Origin: Companilactobacillus sp. RD055328
GTDB lineage: Bacteria > Bacillota > Bacilli > Lactobacillales > Lactobacillaceae
NCBI RefSeq assembly: GCF_022835675.1
Contig: NZ_BQUT01000005.1
Location: 62,001 to 126,000 of the forward strand
DNA length: 64,000 nucleotides
Direction: 5' to 3'
Shown: positions 1 to 8,926 of the stretch, one piece after another
How the letters are laid out: every line of letters starts with the position of its first letter
Position numbering within the stretch: the stretch's first letter is position 1
The notes under the pieces: generated by a model
Seen by the model: only the letters and a program-made list of their open reading frames with translations
The model's database searches: none
Told to the model about the DNA's origin: nothing
Translations under genes and position numbers: made by a program

Positions 1-567
1 TCATTATCTTCATCACTGCAAGAGATTAATCGTATGAAAAATCTAATTCAAGAGATGTTAGATTTAACAAGAATTGAGCAACCAGATAATCAATTTTCAA
101 ATGAAATTACAGAAGTAAAACCGATGATTAAACAAATCTATAATGACTTCAAAGTATTACATCCAGAATTCATTATGAATTTTGATGATGATATTCGTGG
201 TGAGGCATGGGTCAAGATTTATCGTAATCATTTAGAACAAATTATTATTATCTTGTTGGATAATGCTATTAAGTACTCAAAAGATCGAAAAGAAGTTAAT
301 CTAGCTATTTCTAGAAACGAAAATTATTTAGAAGTTGCTATACAAGATTTTGGAGTCGGGATTTCAGCTGATGATCAAGATAAGATTTTTAACCGCTTCT
401 ATCGTGCGGATAAAGATCGTTCTCGTCAAAGTGGTGGGAATGGTTTAGGATTGCCGATTGCTCGTCAGTTGGTTAAGAACTATCAAGGGTTTATGTATGT
501 TGAAAGTGTAGTGGGATCAGGTTCAGTATTTAGAATTGAATTGCCATTACAAAATAAAAAAGACTAG
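1..567 (+). CDS. Sensor histidine kinase, C-terminal part (5' end outside window)
   Basis: The reading frame is open from base 1, so the gene starts upstream of the window; the internal ATG at 34 is not a convincing start because the preceding codons continue the dimerisation helix. The visible 188 residues hold the end of the DHp helix pair and a full HATPase_c domain: N-box LDNAIKYS, G1 box DFGVGIS, F-box IFNRFYRADKDRS and G2 box GGNGLGL. The phosphorylated His, sensor domain and membrane segments are not visible. The family autophosphorylates on His and passes phosphate to a response regulator, which would lie upstream. The gene ends at a hairpin shared with yidC. The particular two-component system cannot be named from this piece. 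Confidence 0.9.
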   Translation, partial: SLSSSLQEINRMKNLIQEMLDLTRIEQPDNQFSNEITEVKPMIKQIYNDFKVLHPEFIMNFDDDIRGEAWVKIYRNHLEQIIIILLDNAIKYSKDRKEVNLAISRNENYLEVAIQDFGVGISADDQDKIFNRFYRADKDRSRQSGGNGLGLPIARQLVKNYQGFMYVESVVGSGSVFRIELPLQNKKD

Positions 568-590
568 ATTGACTAGTCTTTTTTATTTTG
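556..590. terminator. Bidirectional intrinsic terminator between kinase and yidC
   Basis: Arms AAAAAAGACTAG and CTAGTCTTTTTT flank a five-base loop, with A- and T-tracts on the two sides, so the hairpin can stop transcripts from both convergent genes. The yidC stop codon lies inside it. The same twelve-base arms recur at 40882-40911. Confidence 0.85.
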
Positions 591-1574
591 TTGAATATTT
601 TTATTTTTATTTCTAGCACGTTCATGGACGTCAGAGCCAGGAGTCTCTTCTGTTGAAGGTGATGTAGAATCTTCGGTTGTTCTTGAAGCAGCACCCTTGA
701 TGATAGCATCTAATGATTCTTCCGTAACAACTTGTTTAACGGGATGTTCTTTTAGATATGCATCGATATTTTTCTTAATTTTAGGTTGTAGTACATAACT
801 AGTAATTACTTGTTGAATCAACATTACCACACCACCGGCTAAGAAATATAATCCTAAAGCAGCTGATGAAACCATTGAAATAACAAAAGTAATGATTGGA
901 TTCATGTACATAATTGTTTGTGATTGTTTGCGTTGTTCAATAGGCATGGATTGAACAGCTATATAACTTTGAATCACGTAAAAAATTGAAGCAACAATAG
1001 CGATCACAACACTCGATTTACCTAATGGGAGACCAAGGAATTTAGCAGAACCAATTTCTGGTGAGTATTGAACGGCTTGATAAATACCAGCCATAACAGG
1101 TAATTGAAGTATTAATGGTAAACAACCAATACCACCAACCATACTCATATTGTTTTCACGATAAACGCTCATCATAAGTTGGCTGATTTTTGCTTGTGCT
1201 TCAGGTGAATCAGCTTCTTTTTGTTTATCTTGAATTAATTTAAGTTGTGGTTGAACAGCTTTCATTTTTTCTTGTTGAGTAGTAGATTTGTAAGCTTGGT
1301 TTAATCCAAGTGGCAATAATACTAAACGAACAATGAAAGAAATAATAATAACTCCCCATGCGAATCCATTAGCACCACCAATGGTCTTGGCAGTGTATTT
1401 AATTAATTCTTGGAAAGGATGTCCAATATATTTAAATACTAGAGAATAAGGACCACTAGTTGGTGGTTTAATCACTCCATTAGTACCGGTTTGAGTACAT
1501 GCTGAAGCAACAACTGCGATCAAAATGAACATTGCCATCAAACCAAATATTTTTTTAAAGTTTTTAGTTTTCAA
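573..1574 (-). CDS. yidC: Membrane protein insertase YidC/OxaA (lipoprotein form)
   Basis: This 333-residue protein inserts and folds membrane proteins, alone or with the Sec translocon. I chose the TTG at 1574, which has AGAGGAAA about seven bases upstream, over the ATG at 1613, which has no ribosome site. With that start the protein opens with a lipoprotein signal peptide ending in VASAC (Cys at about 26), followed by the 60KD_IMP core. The conserved hydrophilic-groove Arg lies in FIVRLVLLPL, a charged cytoplasmic hairpin follows, then further membrane segments and a basic, Lys/Asn-rich tail. It is followed by acyP on the same strand upstream. Gram-positive bacteria often carry two YidC paralogues; which one this is cannot be settled here. 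Confidence 0.93.
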   Translation of the reverse strand: MKTKNFKKIFGLMAMFILIAVVASACTQTGTNGVIKPPTSGPYSLVFKYIGHPFQELIKYTAKTIGGANGFAWGVIIISFIVRLVLLPLGLNQAYKSTTQQEKMKAVQPQLKLIQDKQKEADSPEAQAKISQLMMSVYRENNMSMVGGIGCLPLILQLPVMAGIYQAVQYSPEIGSAKFLGLPLGKSSVVIAIVASIFYVIQSYIAVQSMPIEQRKQSQTIMYMNPIITFVISMVSSAALGLYFLAGGVVMLIQQVITSYVLQPKIKKNIDAYLKEHPVKQVVTEESLDAIIKGAASRTTEDSTSPSTEETPGSDVHERARNKNKNIQQNKKD

Positions 1575-1643
1575 AATTATTTTCCTCTCTGATACTTTGA
1601 TAAAACATAACAAGGAATAATATACGTTAAACTAGTGTTTACT

Positions 1644-1922
1644 TCAACTAATCACTTCAAAATTTGTATAGTTTTTAAATTCTGTATTATAAGTAATATC
1701 AAGTTGGTCTACACGGCAAAAGGCCGAAGGTCCAGCTTTAATCGTACTAATGAAGTCTTGCAAGATTATGTCTTCTGCTGTGGCTTCGATTGAAACAGTG
1801 CCATCAACATTATTTTTGACGGTACCTAATATATTCATTTTGGTAGCTAAGTGATGAACAGAATATCGAAAGCCAACACCTTGTACGCGCCCGTGAGCGA
1901 CTAAAGAAACATTTTTAATCAT
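1644..1922 (-). CDS. acyP: Acylphosphatase
   Basis: A 92-residue protein of normal family length that hydrolyses acyl phosphates such as acetyl phosphate. The signature GRVQGVGFRY carries the catalytic Arg at about 19, and GTVKNNVDGTV carries the catalytic Asn at about 37. TTAGGAGG lies seven bases before the ATG. It is upstream of yidC on the same strand, and probably co-transcribed with it, and divergent from the rRNA methyltransferase. This acyP-yidC-trmH neighbourhood is familiar in lactobacilli. Confidence 0.95.
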   Translation of the reverse strand: MIKNVSLVAHGRVQGVGFRYSVHHLATKMNILGTVKNNVDGTVSIEATAEDIILQDFISTIKAGPSAFCRVDQLDITYNTEFKNYTNFEVIS

Positions 1923-1988
1923 ATATTTAACCTCCTAATTGTTGTATGCTTAACTCGGTAATTAAAAAATAGAATATTGAGGTTCAAT

Positions 1989-2753
1989 ATGCAACAAATT
2001 ACTTCGAAGAAAAATGATGTTATTAAAGAAATAAAGAAATTAGATGCTAAGAAAAACCGAAAGAAAAATAATCGTTACTTAATTGAGGGCTTACATCTAA
2101 TTGATGAAGCTTTAAAATATAATGTTGAGATTGTACATGTTTTAGTAACAGATAAGTATGTAAATCATCGATTAGTTAAAGAAAATTATGATACTGCTTT
2201 TGAAATCACTGAAGAATTGTCTGAATATATTTCAGATACTAAATCTCCTCAAGGTATTTTTGCGGTAGCACATATTGATGAAAATAATAAAATCAATGAT
2301 TTTCATGGTAAGTGGATTTTATTAGATAATGTCCAAGACCCGGGTAACGTTGGAACAATAATCAGAACAGCAGATGCTGCTGGATTTGATGGTGTAATTT
2401 TAGGTGATAACACAGCTGATATTTATCAAGGAAAAGTACAACGTTCTACACAAGGTAGTCAATTCCATATCAAAACTATTACTACCGATACAAAATACAT
2501 TATGGGTGAATTCAAAAACAATGGTATTCCTGTTTGGGCAACTGAAGTTAATCGTCATGCCAAACCTATTACCGAGTTGAATAAAGTTGATGATGTTCTA
2601 ATTGTAATGGGTAATGAAGCTAATGGTCTTAACCAAGATGTTCTTAACTTAGCAGATGAACAAACTTTCATTCCTATCTTTGGTAAGGCGGAATCATTGA
2701 ATGTTGGCGTAGCTGCTTCAGTTATGATGTATTATTTAAGTTTAGGTGCTTAA
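1989..2753 (+). CDS. TrmH/SpoU-family RNA 2'-O-ribose methyltransferase
   Basis: A 254-residue SPOUT (knotted) methyltransferase that uses S-adenosylmethionine to methylate a ribose 2'-OH in rRNA or tRNA. An N-terminal substrate-binding domain (about 1-95) precedes the SpoU domain. Motif 1 is NVQDPGNVGTIIRTADAAG, motif 2 is IVMGNEANGL and motif 3 is ESLNVGVAASVMMYYL. The ATG at 1989 is preferred: the TTG at 1977 is itself part of the TTGAGG ribosome site. The exact target nucleotide cannot be read from the sequence. Homologues in lactobacilli are usually annotated as 23S rRNA methyltransferase. Confidence 0.9.
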   Translation: MQQITSKKNDVIKEIKKLDAKKNRKKNNRYLIEGLHLIDEALKYNVEIVHVLVTDKYVNHRLVKENYDTAFEITEELSEYISDTKSPQGIFAVAHIDENNKINDFHGKWILLDNVQDPGNVGTIIRTADAAGFDGVILGDNTADIYQGKVQRSTQGSQFHIKTITTDTKYIMGEFKNNGIPVWATEVNRHAKPITELNKVDDVLIVMGNEANGLNQDVLNLADEQTFIPIFGKAESLNVGVAASVMMYYLSLGA

Positions 2754-2828
2754 GATTGATTTTTGGGTAAAACCTGTTATAGTTCAGATTAAGTTATGTA
2801 ATATATAAAAATTGAGGTAACTAATTTA

Positions 2829-3332
2829 ATGATTAGACAAAGTGATTGGCAACATGATTCTCAATACATGGCAATCGTGGCTGATTTATTAATCAAACCT
2901 GAAGTTTGTAAGTTAAAAGATATTACGCAGCATATTAATTCGAACCGCTTAGATCATTCAATTATGGTTTCTTATAAGAGCTATGTTCTAGGTAAGAAAA
3001 TGCACCTTGACTATAAAGCAATGGCTCGTGCCGGTTTGCTACATGATTTGTTTTATTATGATTGGCGAACAACGAAATTCAATGAAGGTTCACATGCTTA
3101 CGTGCATCCTAGAATTGCACTAGATAATGCAAAGAAAATTACTAAGTTATCTAAAAAAGAAGCAGATATTATAGTTAAGCACATGTGGGGTGCAACTGTT
3201 GCTCCGCCTAAGTATATCGAGAGTGCGATTGTATCTTTTGTGGATGACCAATGTGCTATTGTTGAAGCTTCAATTCCTTTTTTCAAAACTAAATATGCAA
3301 AATTGAAATTCAAGTTTAGTGGTGTCAGTTAA
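2829..3332 (+). CDS. HD-domain phosphohydrolase-like protein
   Basis: A 167-residue protein with the metal-binding pattern of the HD superfamily: His43 in RLDHS, the His72-Asp73 pair in GLLHDLFYYDW, His118 in VKHMW and Asp139-Asp140. HD enzymes hydrolyse phosphate esters of nucleotides and related compounds; the substrate here is unknown. TTGAGG is about ten bases before the ATG, a rather long spacing. The gene sits alone between the methyltransferase and the pheS leader and has no obvious terminator of its own. Confidence 0.8.
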   Translation: MIRQSDWQHDSQYMAIVADLLIKPEVCKLKDITQHINSNRLDHSIMVSYKSYVLGKKMHLDYKAMARAGLLHDLFYYDWRTTKFNEGSHAYVHPRIALDNAKKITKLSKKEADIIVKHMWGATVAPPKYIESAIVSFVDDQCAIVEASIPFFKTKYAKLKFKFSGVS

Positions 3333-3334
3333 TA

Positions 3335-3363
3335 TTGACCACGATTAGAAGTTAGAGTAAAAT
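3335..3363 (+). promoter_or_regulatory. Promoter for the pheST T-box transcript
   Basis: TTGACC, then a spacer of exactly 17 bases, then TAAAAT. It overlaps the last bases before the leader RNA, whose first helix begins near 3379. Confidence 0.7.
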
Positions 3364-3376
3364 AAATTAACATAAT

Positions 3377-3560
3377 ATAAGCGTTGAAAAAGAGTAGTAG
3401 TTAAATTATATGATTTCAGGAAAGGACGGTAACTGTGAAGTCCTAATCATATGTTAATGAATTCGCTTTGGAGCTTAACTAACGAGTGCACACAGCTTTG
3501 TGTGAATTTAGGTGGTACCGCGAGCAATCGTCCTATTGTAATGATAGGGCGATTTTTTTG
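3377..3560 (+). ncRNA. T-box leader (tRNA-Phe sensing) of pheST
   Basis: The conserved T-box sequence AGGTGGTACCGCG is at 3510-3522, followed by a terminator hairpin (arms ATCGTCCTAT and ATAGGGCGAT) and a T7 run ending near 3559. A GCGTTGAAAAAGAGTAGTA element typical of stem I begins at 3381. The base of stem I can pair AAGC (3379-3382) with GCTT (3465-3468), which places TTC (3462-3464) in the specifier position. TTC is a Phe codon. The bulge TGGT would pair with the ACCA end of uncharged tRNA-Phe. Uncharged tRNA should therefore favour antitermination and pheST expression. Confidence 0.92.
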
Positions 3561-3627
3561 TATTCTAATTATGAATTTAAAATTCGTTTCGTAATTTAAT
3601 CAATTATGTTACGTTCTGGAGGAAAGT

Positions 3628-4680
3628 ATGTCATTAAAAGAAAACTTAGAAAAACTAAGAGATAATGGGTTACAAGATATTGCTAATTCAAATGAAGAAC
3701 AAGTACTAAATGATATTCGAGTAAAATTATTAGGTAAAAAAGGACCAATCACCGATGCGCTTAAAAGTATGAAAGATCTTTCTGCTGAAGAGCGTCCAAA
3801 AATAGGTGCAATTGCAAATCAGATTAAAAAAGAATTGACAGAAGCAATTGCTAAAAGACAAGTAGAATTGGTTCAACTCGTAATACAAGAAAAAGTTAAA
3901 AAAGAAACAATTGATGTAACGCTACCTAGTCGACAAACCAAGAAGACAGGAACGCAACACATTTTAAATCAAATAATTGAAGACATAGAAGATCTATTTA
4001 TTGGACTTGGATACCAAGTTATCTCAGGTCCTGAAGTAGAAGAAGACAAGTACAATTTTGAGAAGATGAACATCCCTAAGGACCATCCTGCACGTGATAT
4101 GCAAGATACGTTCTATATTGATGATGAACTCTTAATGCGTACTCATACCTCACCGCAACAAGCACGTACAATGGAACAACATGATTTTTCAAAAGGTCCA
4201 TTGAAAATGATAAGTCCTGGTAAAGTGTATCGCCGTGATACAGATGATGCTACTCACTCTCATCAATTCCATCAAATAGAAGGTTTGGTGGTTGATGAAA
4301 ATATTACAATGGCTGATTTGAAGGGAACACTTGAAGTGTTGGTACGTCATGTCTTTGGTGAGGATCGTAAAATCAGATTCCGTCCTAGCTATTTCCCATT
4401 CACAGAGCCATCAGTAGAAGTTGATATCACTTGTTTTGCTTGTGGTGGAGATGGTTGTCGTATCTGTAAACAAACTGGTTGGATTGAAGTTCTAGGAGCT
4501 GGATTAGTGCATCCTAATGTCTTACGTAATTCAGGAATTGATCCCGAAGTATATTCAGGATTTGCTTTTGGTGTGGGACCTGATCGTTTTGCTATGCTTA
4601 AATACGGAGTAGAAGATATTCGTAATTTCTATTCAAATGATGTTAGATTTTTAGAACAATTCAAAGGAGAAGAAGCTTAA
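3628..4680 (+). CDS. pheS: Phenylalanine-tRNA ligase alpha subunit
   Basis: A 350-residue catalytic subunit of the alpha2-beta2 synthetase that charges tRNA-Phe. An N-terminal coiled coil (about 1-85) that grips the tRNA precedes the class II core. [11 protein letters not shown], the motif 2 region with [17 protein letters not shown], and the motif 3 region [14 protein letters not shown] near the C-terminus are all present. A C-x2-C...C-x2-C cluster ([12 protein letters not shown]) lies at about 272-283. GGAGG lies just before the ATG, and expression is governed by the T-box leader. Its stop overlaps the pheT start by one base (TAATG), a sign of translational coupling. Confidence 0.98.
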   Translation: MSLKENLEKLRDNGLQDIANSNEEQVLNDIRVKLLGKKGPITDALKSMKDLSAEERPKIGAIANQIKKELTEAIAKRQVELVQLVIQEKVKKETIDVTLPSRQTKKTGTQHILNQIIEDIEDLFIGLGYQVISGPEVEEDKYNFEKMNIPKDHPARDMQDTFYIDDELLMRTHTSPQQARTMEQHDFSKGPLKMISPGKVYRRDTDDATHSHQFHQIEGLVVDENITMADLKGTLEVLVRHVFGEDRKIRFRPSYFPFTEPSVEVDITCFACGGDGCRICKQTGWIEVLGAGLVHPNVLRNSGIDPEVYSGFAFGVGPDRFAMLKYGVEDIRNFYSNDVRFLEQFKGEEA

Positions 4681-7082
4681 TGAAAATTTCACTTAATTGG
4701 CTTAAAGATTACTTAAAAATAAATGCACCAGCTAACGAAATTATGAATCGTGTTTCTTTGACTGGAATTGAAGTAGCTGACGTAATTACTCCTAGTGCCG
4801 GACTGAAAAAAATTGTTGTGGGTCATATTAATGATGTAAAACCACATCCAGATTCAGATCATTTGAATGTTTGTATGGTTAATGTAGGCGAAGATGAAGA
4901 CTATCAAATTGTTTGTGGTGCTCCTAATGTAGCTGCTGGACAAGATGTAATTGTTGCCATGCCTAATTCTCATATTGCAGGTAATGAAAAAATTAAAAAA
5001 GGTAAATTACGTGGCGTAGAATCAATGGGGATGATTTGTGGTCTTCAAGAAATTGGATTCAGCGATAACGTTGTACCTTTAGAATATAAAGACGGTATTT
5101 ATGTATTCGAAGAACCTGTTACACCAGGTGAAGAAGTTTACTCAGCTTTAGGTATGGATGATGAAATATTAGATTTTGATATTACACCAAACCGTGCTGA
5201 TACCTTGGGAATGAATGGTGCCGCTTTTGAAATGGGCGCTATATATGAACAACCAATTTCAATACCAGTACCAGAAGTAGTAGAAACAGATAATACAAAT
5301 AATATGGTGGTTAATGTTTCTGCAGATACAAAGACGCGTCAATACCGAGTTCGCACTATTGAAAATGTTGAGATTGGTCATAGTCCAATGTGGATACAAC
5401 GTCGCCTATGGAATGCGGGAATTCGACCAATCAATAATGTTGTTGATATTACTAACTATGTGTTGCTTGAATATGGACAACCCATTCATGCTTTTGATTT
5501 GGACAAACTTAGTGGTAATGAAATTACTGTCCGTAAAGCAAAAGATGAAGAAAAAATCATGGGTGTTGATGAGAAAGAATATGAATTAATCAACACTGAT
5601 GTAGTAATTGCTGATGACAATGGTCCAATTGCTATTGCCGGAGTAATGGGTGGTAAGAATACTGAAGTTGATGCTAATACAAAAAATATAGTTATTGAGT
5701 CTGCAGTTTTTGATGAAACTATGGTTAGAAAAGCGGCTCAACATTTGAATATTCATTCAGAATCATCTAGTCGATTTGAAAAAGGAATAGATAATTCAAT
5801 GACTGCTCAAGCGTTAGATCGTGTAGCAGAATTGATTTCAAAATATGCTGCCGGTGAAGTTACAGAAGGTCAAACAGTTGGTATAGAAACAGAAGTAAAA
5901 GATACATTTGTAGAAATAACAACGAGTCGTATTAATCGTGCGCTTGGTTTAGAGATTAGTACTGATGATGTTATTAAGATTTTTGATCGTTTACAATTCA
6001 AAACTACTGTTAATGGTGAAAATATCACAGTTGCTGTTCCTGCTAGACGTTGGGATATTTCAATTGATTCTGATTTGATTGAAGAAGTAATACGTTTATA
6101 CGGATATGATAACTTACAAGGGACTCTCCCAACGGGACGCCAAACCCTTGGTGCTAGAAGTGATAAAGAAAACTTTATCAAAAAAGCAACTAGACAAATG
6201 CGTGCTAATGGATTTAACGAAGCCATAACTTATTCAATGGTTGATGAACAAGATGTTGATAGTTTTCAAATGGTTGATAGCAAGCCAACAAAAGTTGCTT
6301 GGCCAATGACTGAAGATCACGAATACTTACGTACAAATATCGTAGAAGGTCTACTAGATACTGTTAAGTATAATTCGGCACGAAAACAAGATAATTTGGC
6401 ATTTTACGAAGCAGGGCGTGTATTTTTACATGAAGATGGTAGTCGTCCAGTTGAACGTGAATATTTAGCTGCTGTTTTAACCGGAGATATAATTGAAAAT
6501 GATTGGCATCATGAACAACGTGAAGCTGATTTCTTTGACATTAAATCAGCAGTAGAGAATGTTTTAGATTGTTTAAATAGGGATGTTAAATACGAATTTG
6601 TTGCGACTGATGAATTCTCGTTTATGCACCCTGGACAAACAGCAAAAATAATTGCTAATAATCAATTTATTGGATTTGTTGGTAAGGTTCATCCGGTTTA
6701 TGAAAAAATAAAAGATAATCAAGATGCCTTTGTTTTCCAAATTGATTTAGATACTCTGTATGAATTGAATTCAAAAGAAGATATCTATGAACCGATTCCT
6801 AAGTATCCAACAATAAATAGAGATATTGCTATCTTGGTAAAAGATAGTATCAGCAATCAAGAAATCGCTAATGTTATCACTGCTAATGGTGGTAAATATC
6901 TGGTAAGTATTAAGTTATTTGATATTTATCAAGGAAAGAATATTGAAGAAGGATTTAAGTCAATGGCTTATAATCTAACTTTCCAAAATAAAAAAGAAAC
7001 ATTAACAGATGATCAAATCAATCAAGATTTTGATAAGATTGTTAAAAATTTACAAGAAACGATTGACGCACAAATTCGATAA
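4680..7082 (+). CDS. pheT: Phenylalanine-tRNA ligase beta subunit
   Basis: An 800-residue beta subunit of normal length. In order it contains an N-terminal B1 domain, an EMAP-like tRNA-binding domain (about 40-150), B3/B4 editing domains (about 210-390), a B5 domain (about 410-480), a catalytic-like domain, and a C-terminal FDX-ACB domain (about 705-800) with YPTINRDIAILV. The editing domain clears mischarged Tyr-tRNA-Phe. It is translationally coupled to pheS and needed for the heterotetramer. No clear terminator follows; only an inverted repeat (AGTAAT/ATTACT, near 7102-7118) without a T-run precedes mltG. Confidence 0.98.
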   Translation: MKISLNWLKDYLKINAPANEIMNRVSLTGIEVADVITPSAGLKKIVVGHINDVKPHPDSDHLNVCMVNVGEDEDYQIVCGAPNVAAGQDVIVAMPNSHIAGNEKIKKGKLRGVESMGMICGLQEIGFSDNVVPLEYKDGIYVFEEPVTPGEEVYSALGMDDEILDFDITPNRADTLGMNGAAFEMGAIYEQPISIPVPEVVETDNTNNMVVNVSADTKTRQYRVRTIENVEIGHSPMWIQRRLWNAGIRPINNVVDITNYVLLEYGQPIHAFDLDKLSGNEITVRKAKDEEKIMGVDEKEYELINTDVVIADDNGPIAIAGVMGGKNTEVDANTKNIVIESAVFDETMVRKAAQHLNIHSESSSRFEKGIDNSMTAQALDRVAELISKYAAGEVTEGQTVGIETEVKDTFVEITTSRINRALGLEISTDDVIKIFDRLQFKTTVNGENITVAVPARRWDISIDSDLIEEVIRLYGYDNLQGTLPTGRQTLGARSDKENFIKKATRQMRANGFNEAITYSMVDEQDVDSFQMVDSKPTKVAWPMTEDHEYLRTNIVEGLLDTVKYNSARKQDNLAFYEAGRVFLHEDGSRPVEREYLAAVLTGDIIENDWHHEQREADFFDIKSAVENVLDCLNRDVKYEFVATDEFSFMHPGQTAKIIANNQFIGFVGKVHPVYEKIKDNQDAFVFQIDLDTLYELNSKEDIYEPIPKYPTINRDIAILVKDSISNQEIANVITANGGKYLVSIKLFDIYQGKNIEEGFKSMAYNLTFQNKKETLTDDQINQDFDKIVKNLQETIDAQIR

Positions 7083-7136
7083 TGATTAACTGTTGTATGC
7101 GAGTAATATTTAATTACTTGTTTGGAGGACTAACTT

Positions 7137-8282
7137 TTGAGCGAGCGAAGAATATCGCATAGCGATAGAATCAAAAATAAAACAAACGAGAAATATATTT
7201 TGAGAAATGATGAGAAAAAAGTAGCTAATAAAATAATTTTGTGGATAGTCGGAGTTATTGCATTTTTAGCATTAATTGTTGGAATTTTCACATATCATTA
7301 TGTTCATACTTCCTTACAACCATTGGATAAGAATGACAAGACTGAAGTGGTAGTAAATGTGCCAATTGGTTCATCTACAAAAGAAATTGCCGCTATTTTA
7401 CAAAAAGAAAAAGTAATTAAAAGTGCAACAGTTTTTAATTACTTTGTAAAGACACATAGTTATACAGACTTTCAAGCTGGATATTATAACTTCCAACCGT
7501 CTATGACTTTGGAACATATTGTTTCATTACTCCAAAAAGGTGGTACCAGTGAGCCTCAAGGTACAGCAATAGCCAAGGTATTGGTTAAAGAAGGAGTGAC
7601 TGTTGAACAAGTCGGAGATGCCATTGCTAAGAAGACTAAATTTAGCAAAAAAGATTTCTTATCATTGATGAAAGATAAGACATATATGAAAGAGTTAGAG
7701 ACTAAATACCCTGAATTATTGAAGTCTTCATTAGCTTCAGAAGATGTAAGATATAATCTTGAAGGTTATTTATTCCCTGCTACATATAACGTAGTAAAAG
7801 GAATGACTTTAAAACAACTAGTTACATCAATGGTTGAAAAAGCTAACTCTGAATATGCACCTTATTTCAGTACCATTAAAGAAAAAGGTTTAACAGTACA
7901 ACAAGCAATTACCTTAGCATCACTAATTGAACGTGAAGGGGTAACTGAAAAAGACCGTAAGAAAATATCTGGTGTATTCTTTAACCGTATTGACGCTAAT
8001 ATGCCATTACAATCAGATATATCGGTTATGTATGCATTGAATAAACATAAACATAGTCTAACTAACAAAGATACTTCTGTTGATTCACCATATAATTTAT
8101 ATATCAATGCTGGATATGGACCTGGTCCATTTAATAATCCAAGTATCTCATCATTACAAGCTGTAGTGAATCCAACAGATAGTAATTACCTATACTTTGT
8201 AGCTAACCTTAAAACGGGTAAAGTTTACTATTCGAAAACATATGATCAACATTTAAGTAAAAATGCTTCATTAGGACAATAA
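7137..8282 (+). CDS. mltG: Endolytic murein transglycosylase MltG (YceG-like)
   Basis: A 381-residue protein that cleaves nascent glycan strands next to the membrane and so helps set strand length. The start is TTG with GGAGGA seven bases upstream. A cytoplasmic N-terminus of about 32 residues, rich in Lys and Arg, precedes one membrane segment (about 33-53). The extracellular YceG/LysM-like domain contains the catalytic-Glu motif ASLIEREG, then FFNRID and the C-terminal GYGPGPFNNPS region. The gene is followed by its own terminator and then greA, an arrangement common in Firmicutes. Confidence 0.95.
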   Translation: MSERRISHSDRIKNKTNEKYILRNDEKKVANKIILWIVGVIAFLALIVGIFTYHYVHTSLQPLDKNDKTEVVVNVPIGSSTKEIAAILQKEKVIKSATVFNYFVKTHSYTDFQAGYYNFQPSMTLEHIVSLLQKGGTSEPQGTAIAKVLVKEGVTVEQVGDAIAKKTKFSKKDFLSLMKDKTYMKELETKYPELLKSSLASEDVRYNLEGYLFPATYNVVKGMTLKQLVTSMVEKANSEYAPYFSTIKEKGLTVQQAITLASLIEREGVTEKDRKKISGVFFNRIDANMPLQSDISVMYALNKHKHSLTNKDTSVDSPYNLYINAGYGPGPFNNPSISSLQAVVNPTDSNYLYFVANLKTGKVYYSKTYDQHLSKNASLGQ

Positions 8283-8285
8283 TAG

Positions 8286-8308
8286 AAACGCCGTTAGGCG
8301 TTTTTTTA
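8286..8308 (+). terminator. Intrinsic terminator of mltG
   Basis: AAACGCC-GTTA-GGCGTTT hairpin followed by a T-run, starting three bases after the mltG stop. Confidence 0.9.
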
Positions 8309-8313
8309 TTAAT

Positions 8314-8342
8314 TTGACAAAAAAGCTAATACCCAATATCAT
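8314..8342 (+). promoter_or_regulatory. Promoter of greA
   Basis: TTGACA, a 17-base spacer and TATCAT, 34 bases before the greA start and directly downstream of the mltG terminator. Confidence 0.8.
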
Positions 8343-8375
8343 TAGCGATTGTATATAAAAGATTGAGGTGAAAAA

Positions 8376-8852
8376 ATGGCAAGTAAAAGCTATCAAATGA
8401 CCGCTGAAGGGAAAGTTCAGCTAGAACAAGAATTAGAAGATTTAAAGATGGTTAAAAGACCAGAAATAATTAATCGTATTAAAATTGCTCGAGGATTTGG
8501 AGATTTATCAGAAAATTCAGAATATTCATCAGCAAAAGATGAACAAAGTGTAATGGAATCACGTATCTCACAAATACAAGAAATGCTTCAATATGCTGAA
8601 GTTGTGGATGTATCAAACGTTCCATCTGATGAAGTTTCAGTTGGTAAAAAAGTAACAATCGTTGAAGATGGAGAAGAACCAGAAGAATACTTCATCGTAG
8701 GTTCTTCAGAATCTGACCCAATGTCAGGTAAGATTAGTAATGATTCTCCAATTGCCAAAGCATTGCTTGGTAAGAAAATTGGTGATGCGGTTGAAATTCA
8801 AACTCCGGCAGGATCATTCACAGTAAAAATAAAATCTGTAGAAAATGCCTAA
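8376..8852 (+). CDS. greA: Transcription elongation factor GreA
   Basis: A 158-residue protein of normal length. The N-terminal antiparallel coiled coil (about 1-75) with [16 protein letters not shown] at its acidic tip enters the secondary channel of RNA polymerase and stimulates cleavage of backtracked transcripts. The C-terminal FKBP-like domain (about 80-158) docks on the polymerase. GAGGTG lies just before the ATG. The gene forms its own unit between a consensus promoter and a strong terminator. Confidence 0.98.
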   Translation: MASKSYQMTAEGKVQLEQELEDLKMVKRPEIINRIKIARGFGDLSENSEYSSAKDEQSVMESRISQIQEMLQYAEVVDVSNVPSDEVSVGKKVTIVEDGEEPEEYFIVGSSESDPMSGKISNDSPIAKALLGKKIGDAVEIQTPAGSFTVKIKSVENA

Positions 8853-8878
8853 AAGCATCTCATTTTGAGGTGCTTTTT
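8851..8878 (+). terminator. Intrinsic terminator of greA
   Basis: AAAAGCATCTCA and TGAGGTGCTTTT pair over a three-base loop and are followed by a T-tract. It overlaps the greA stop codon. Confidence 0.9.
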
Positions 8879-8926
8879 TGTTTCTTTTTTTTAAAAATGA
8901 GATATTATAGGTCATGGGTGATAATT

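Noticed and set aside
34-567. Complete 177-residue kinase starting at 34
   Set aside because: The frame is open to the window edge and the upstream codons continue the DHp helix, so the gene is cut by the window.
3098-3313. Minus-strand open frame of 71 codons
   Set aside because: It lies wholly inside the HD-domain gene, has no ribosome site and no family-like motifs.
7102-7118. Terminator between pheT and mltG
   Set aside because: The AGTAAT/ATTACT repeat is AT-rich and has no following T-run.
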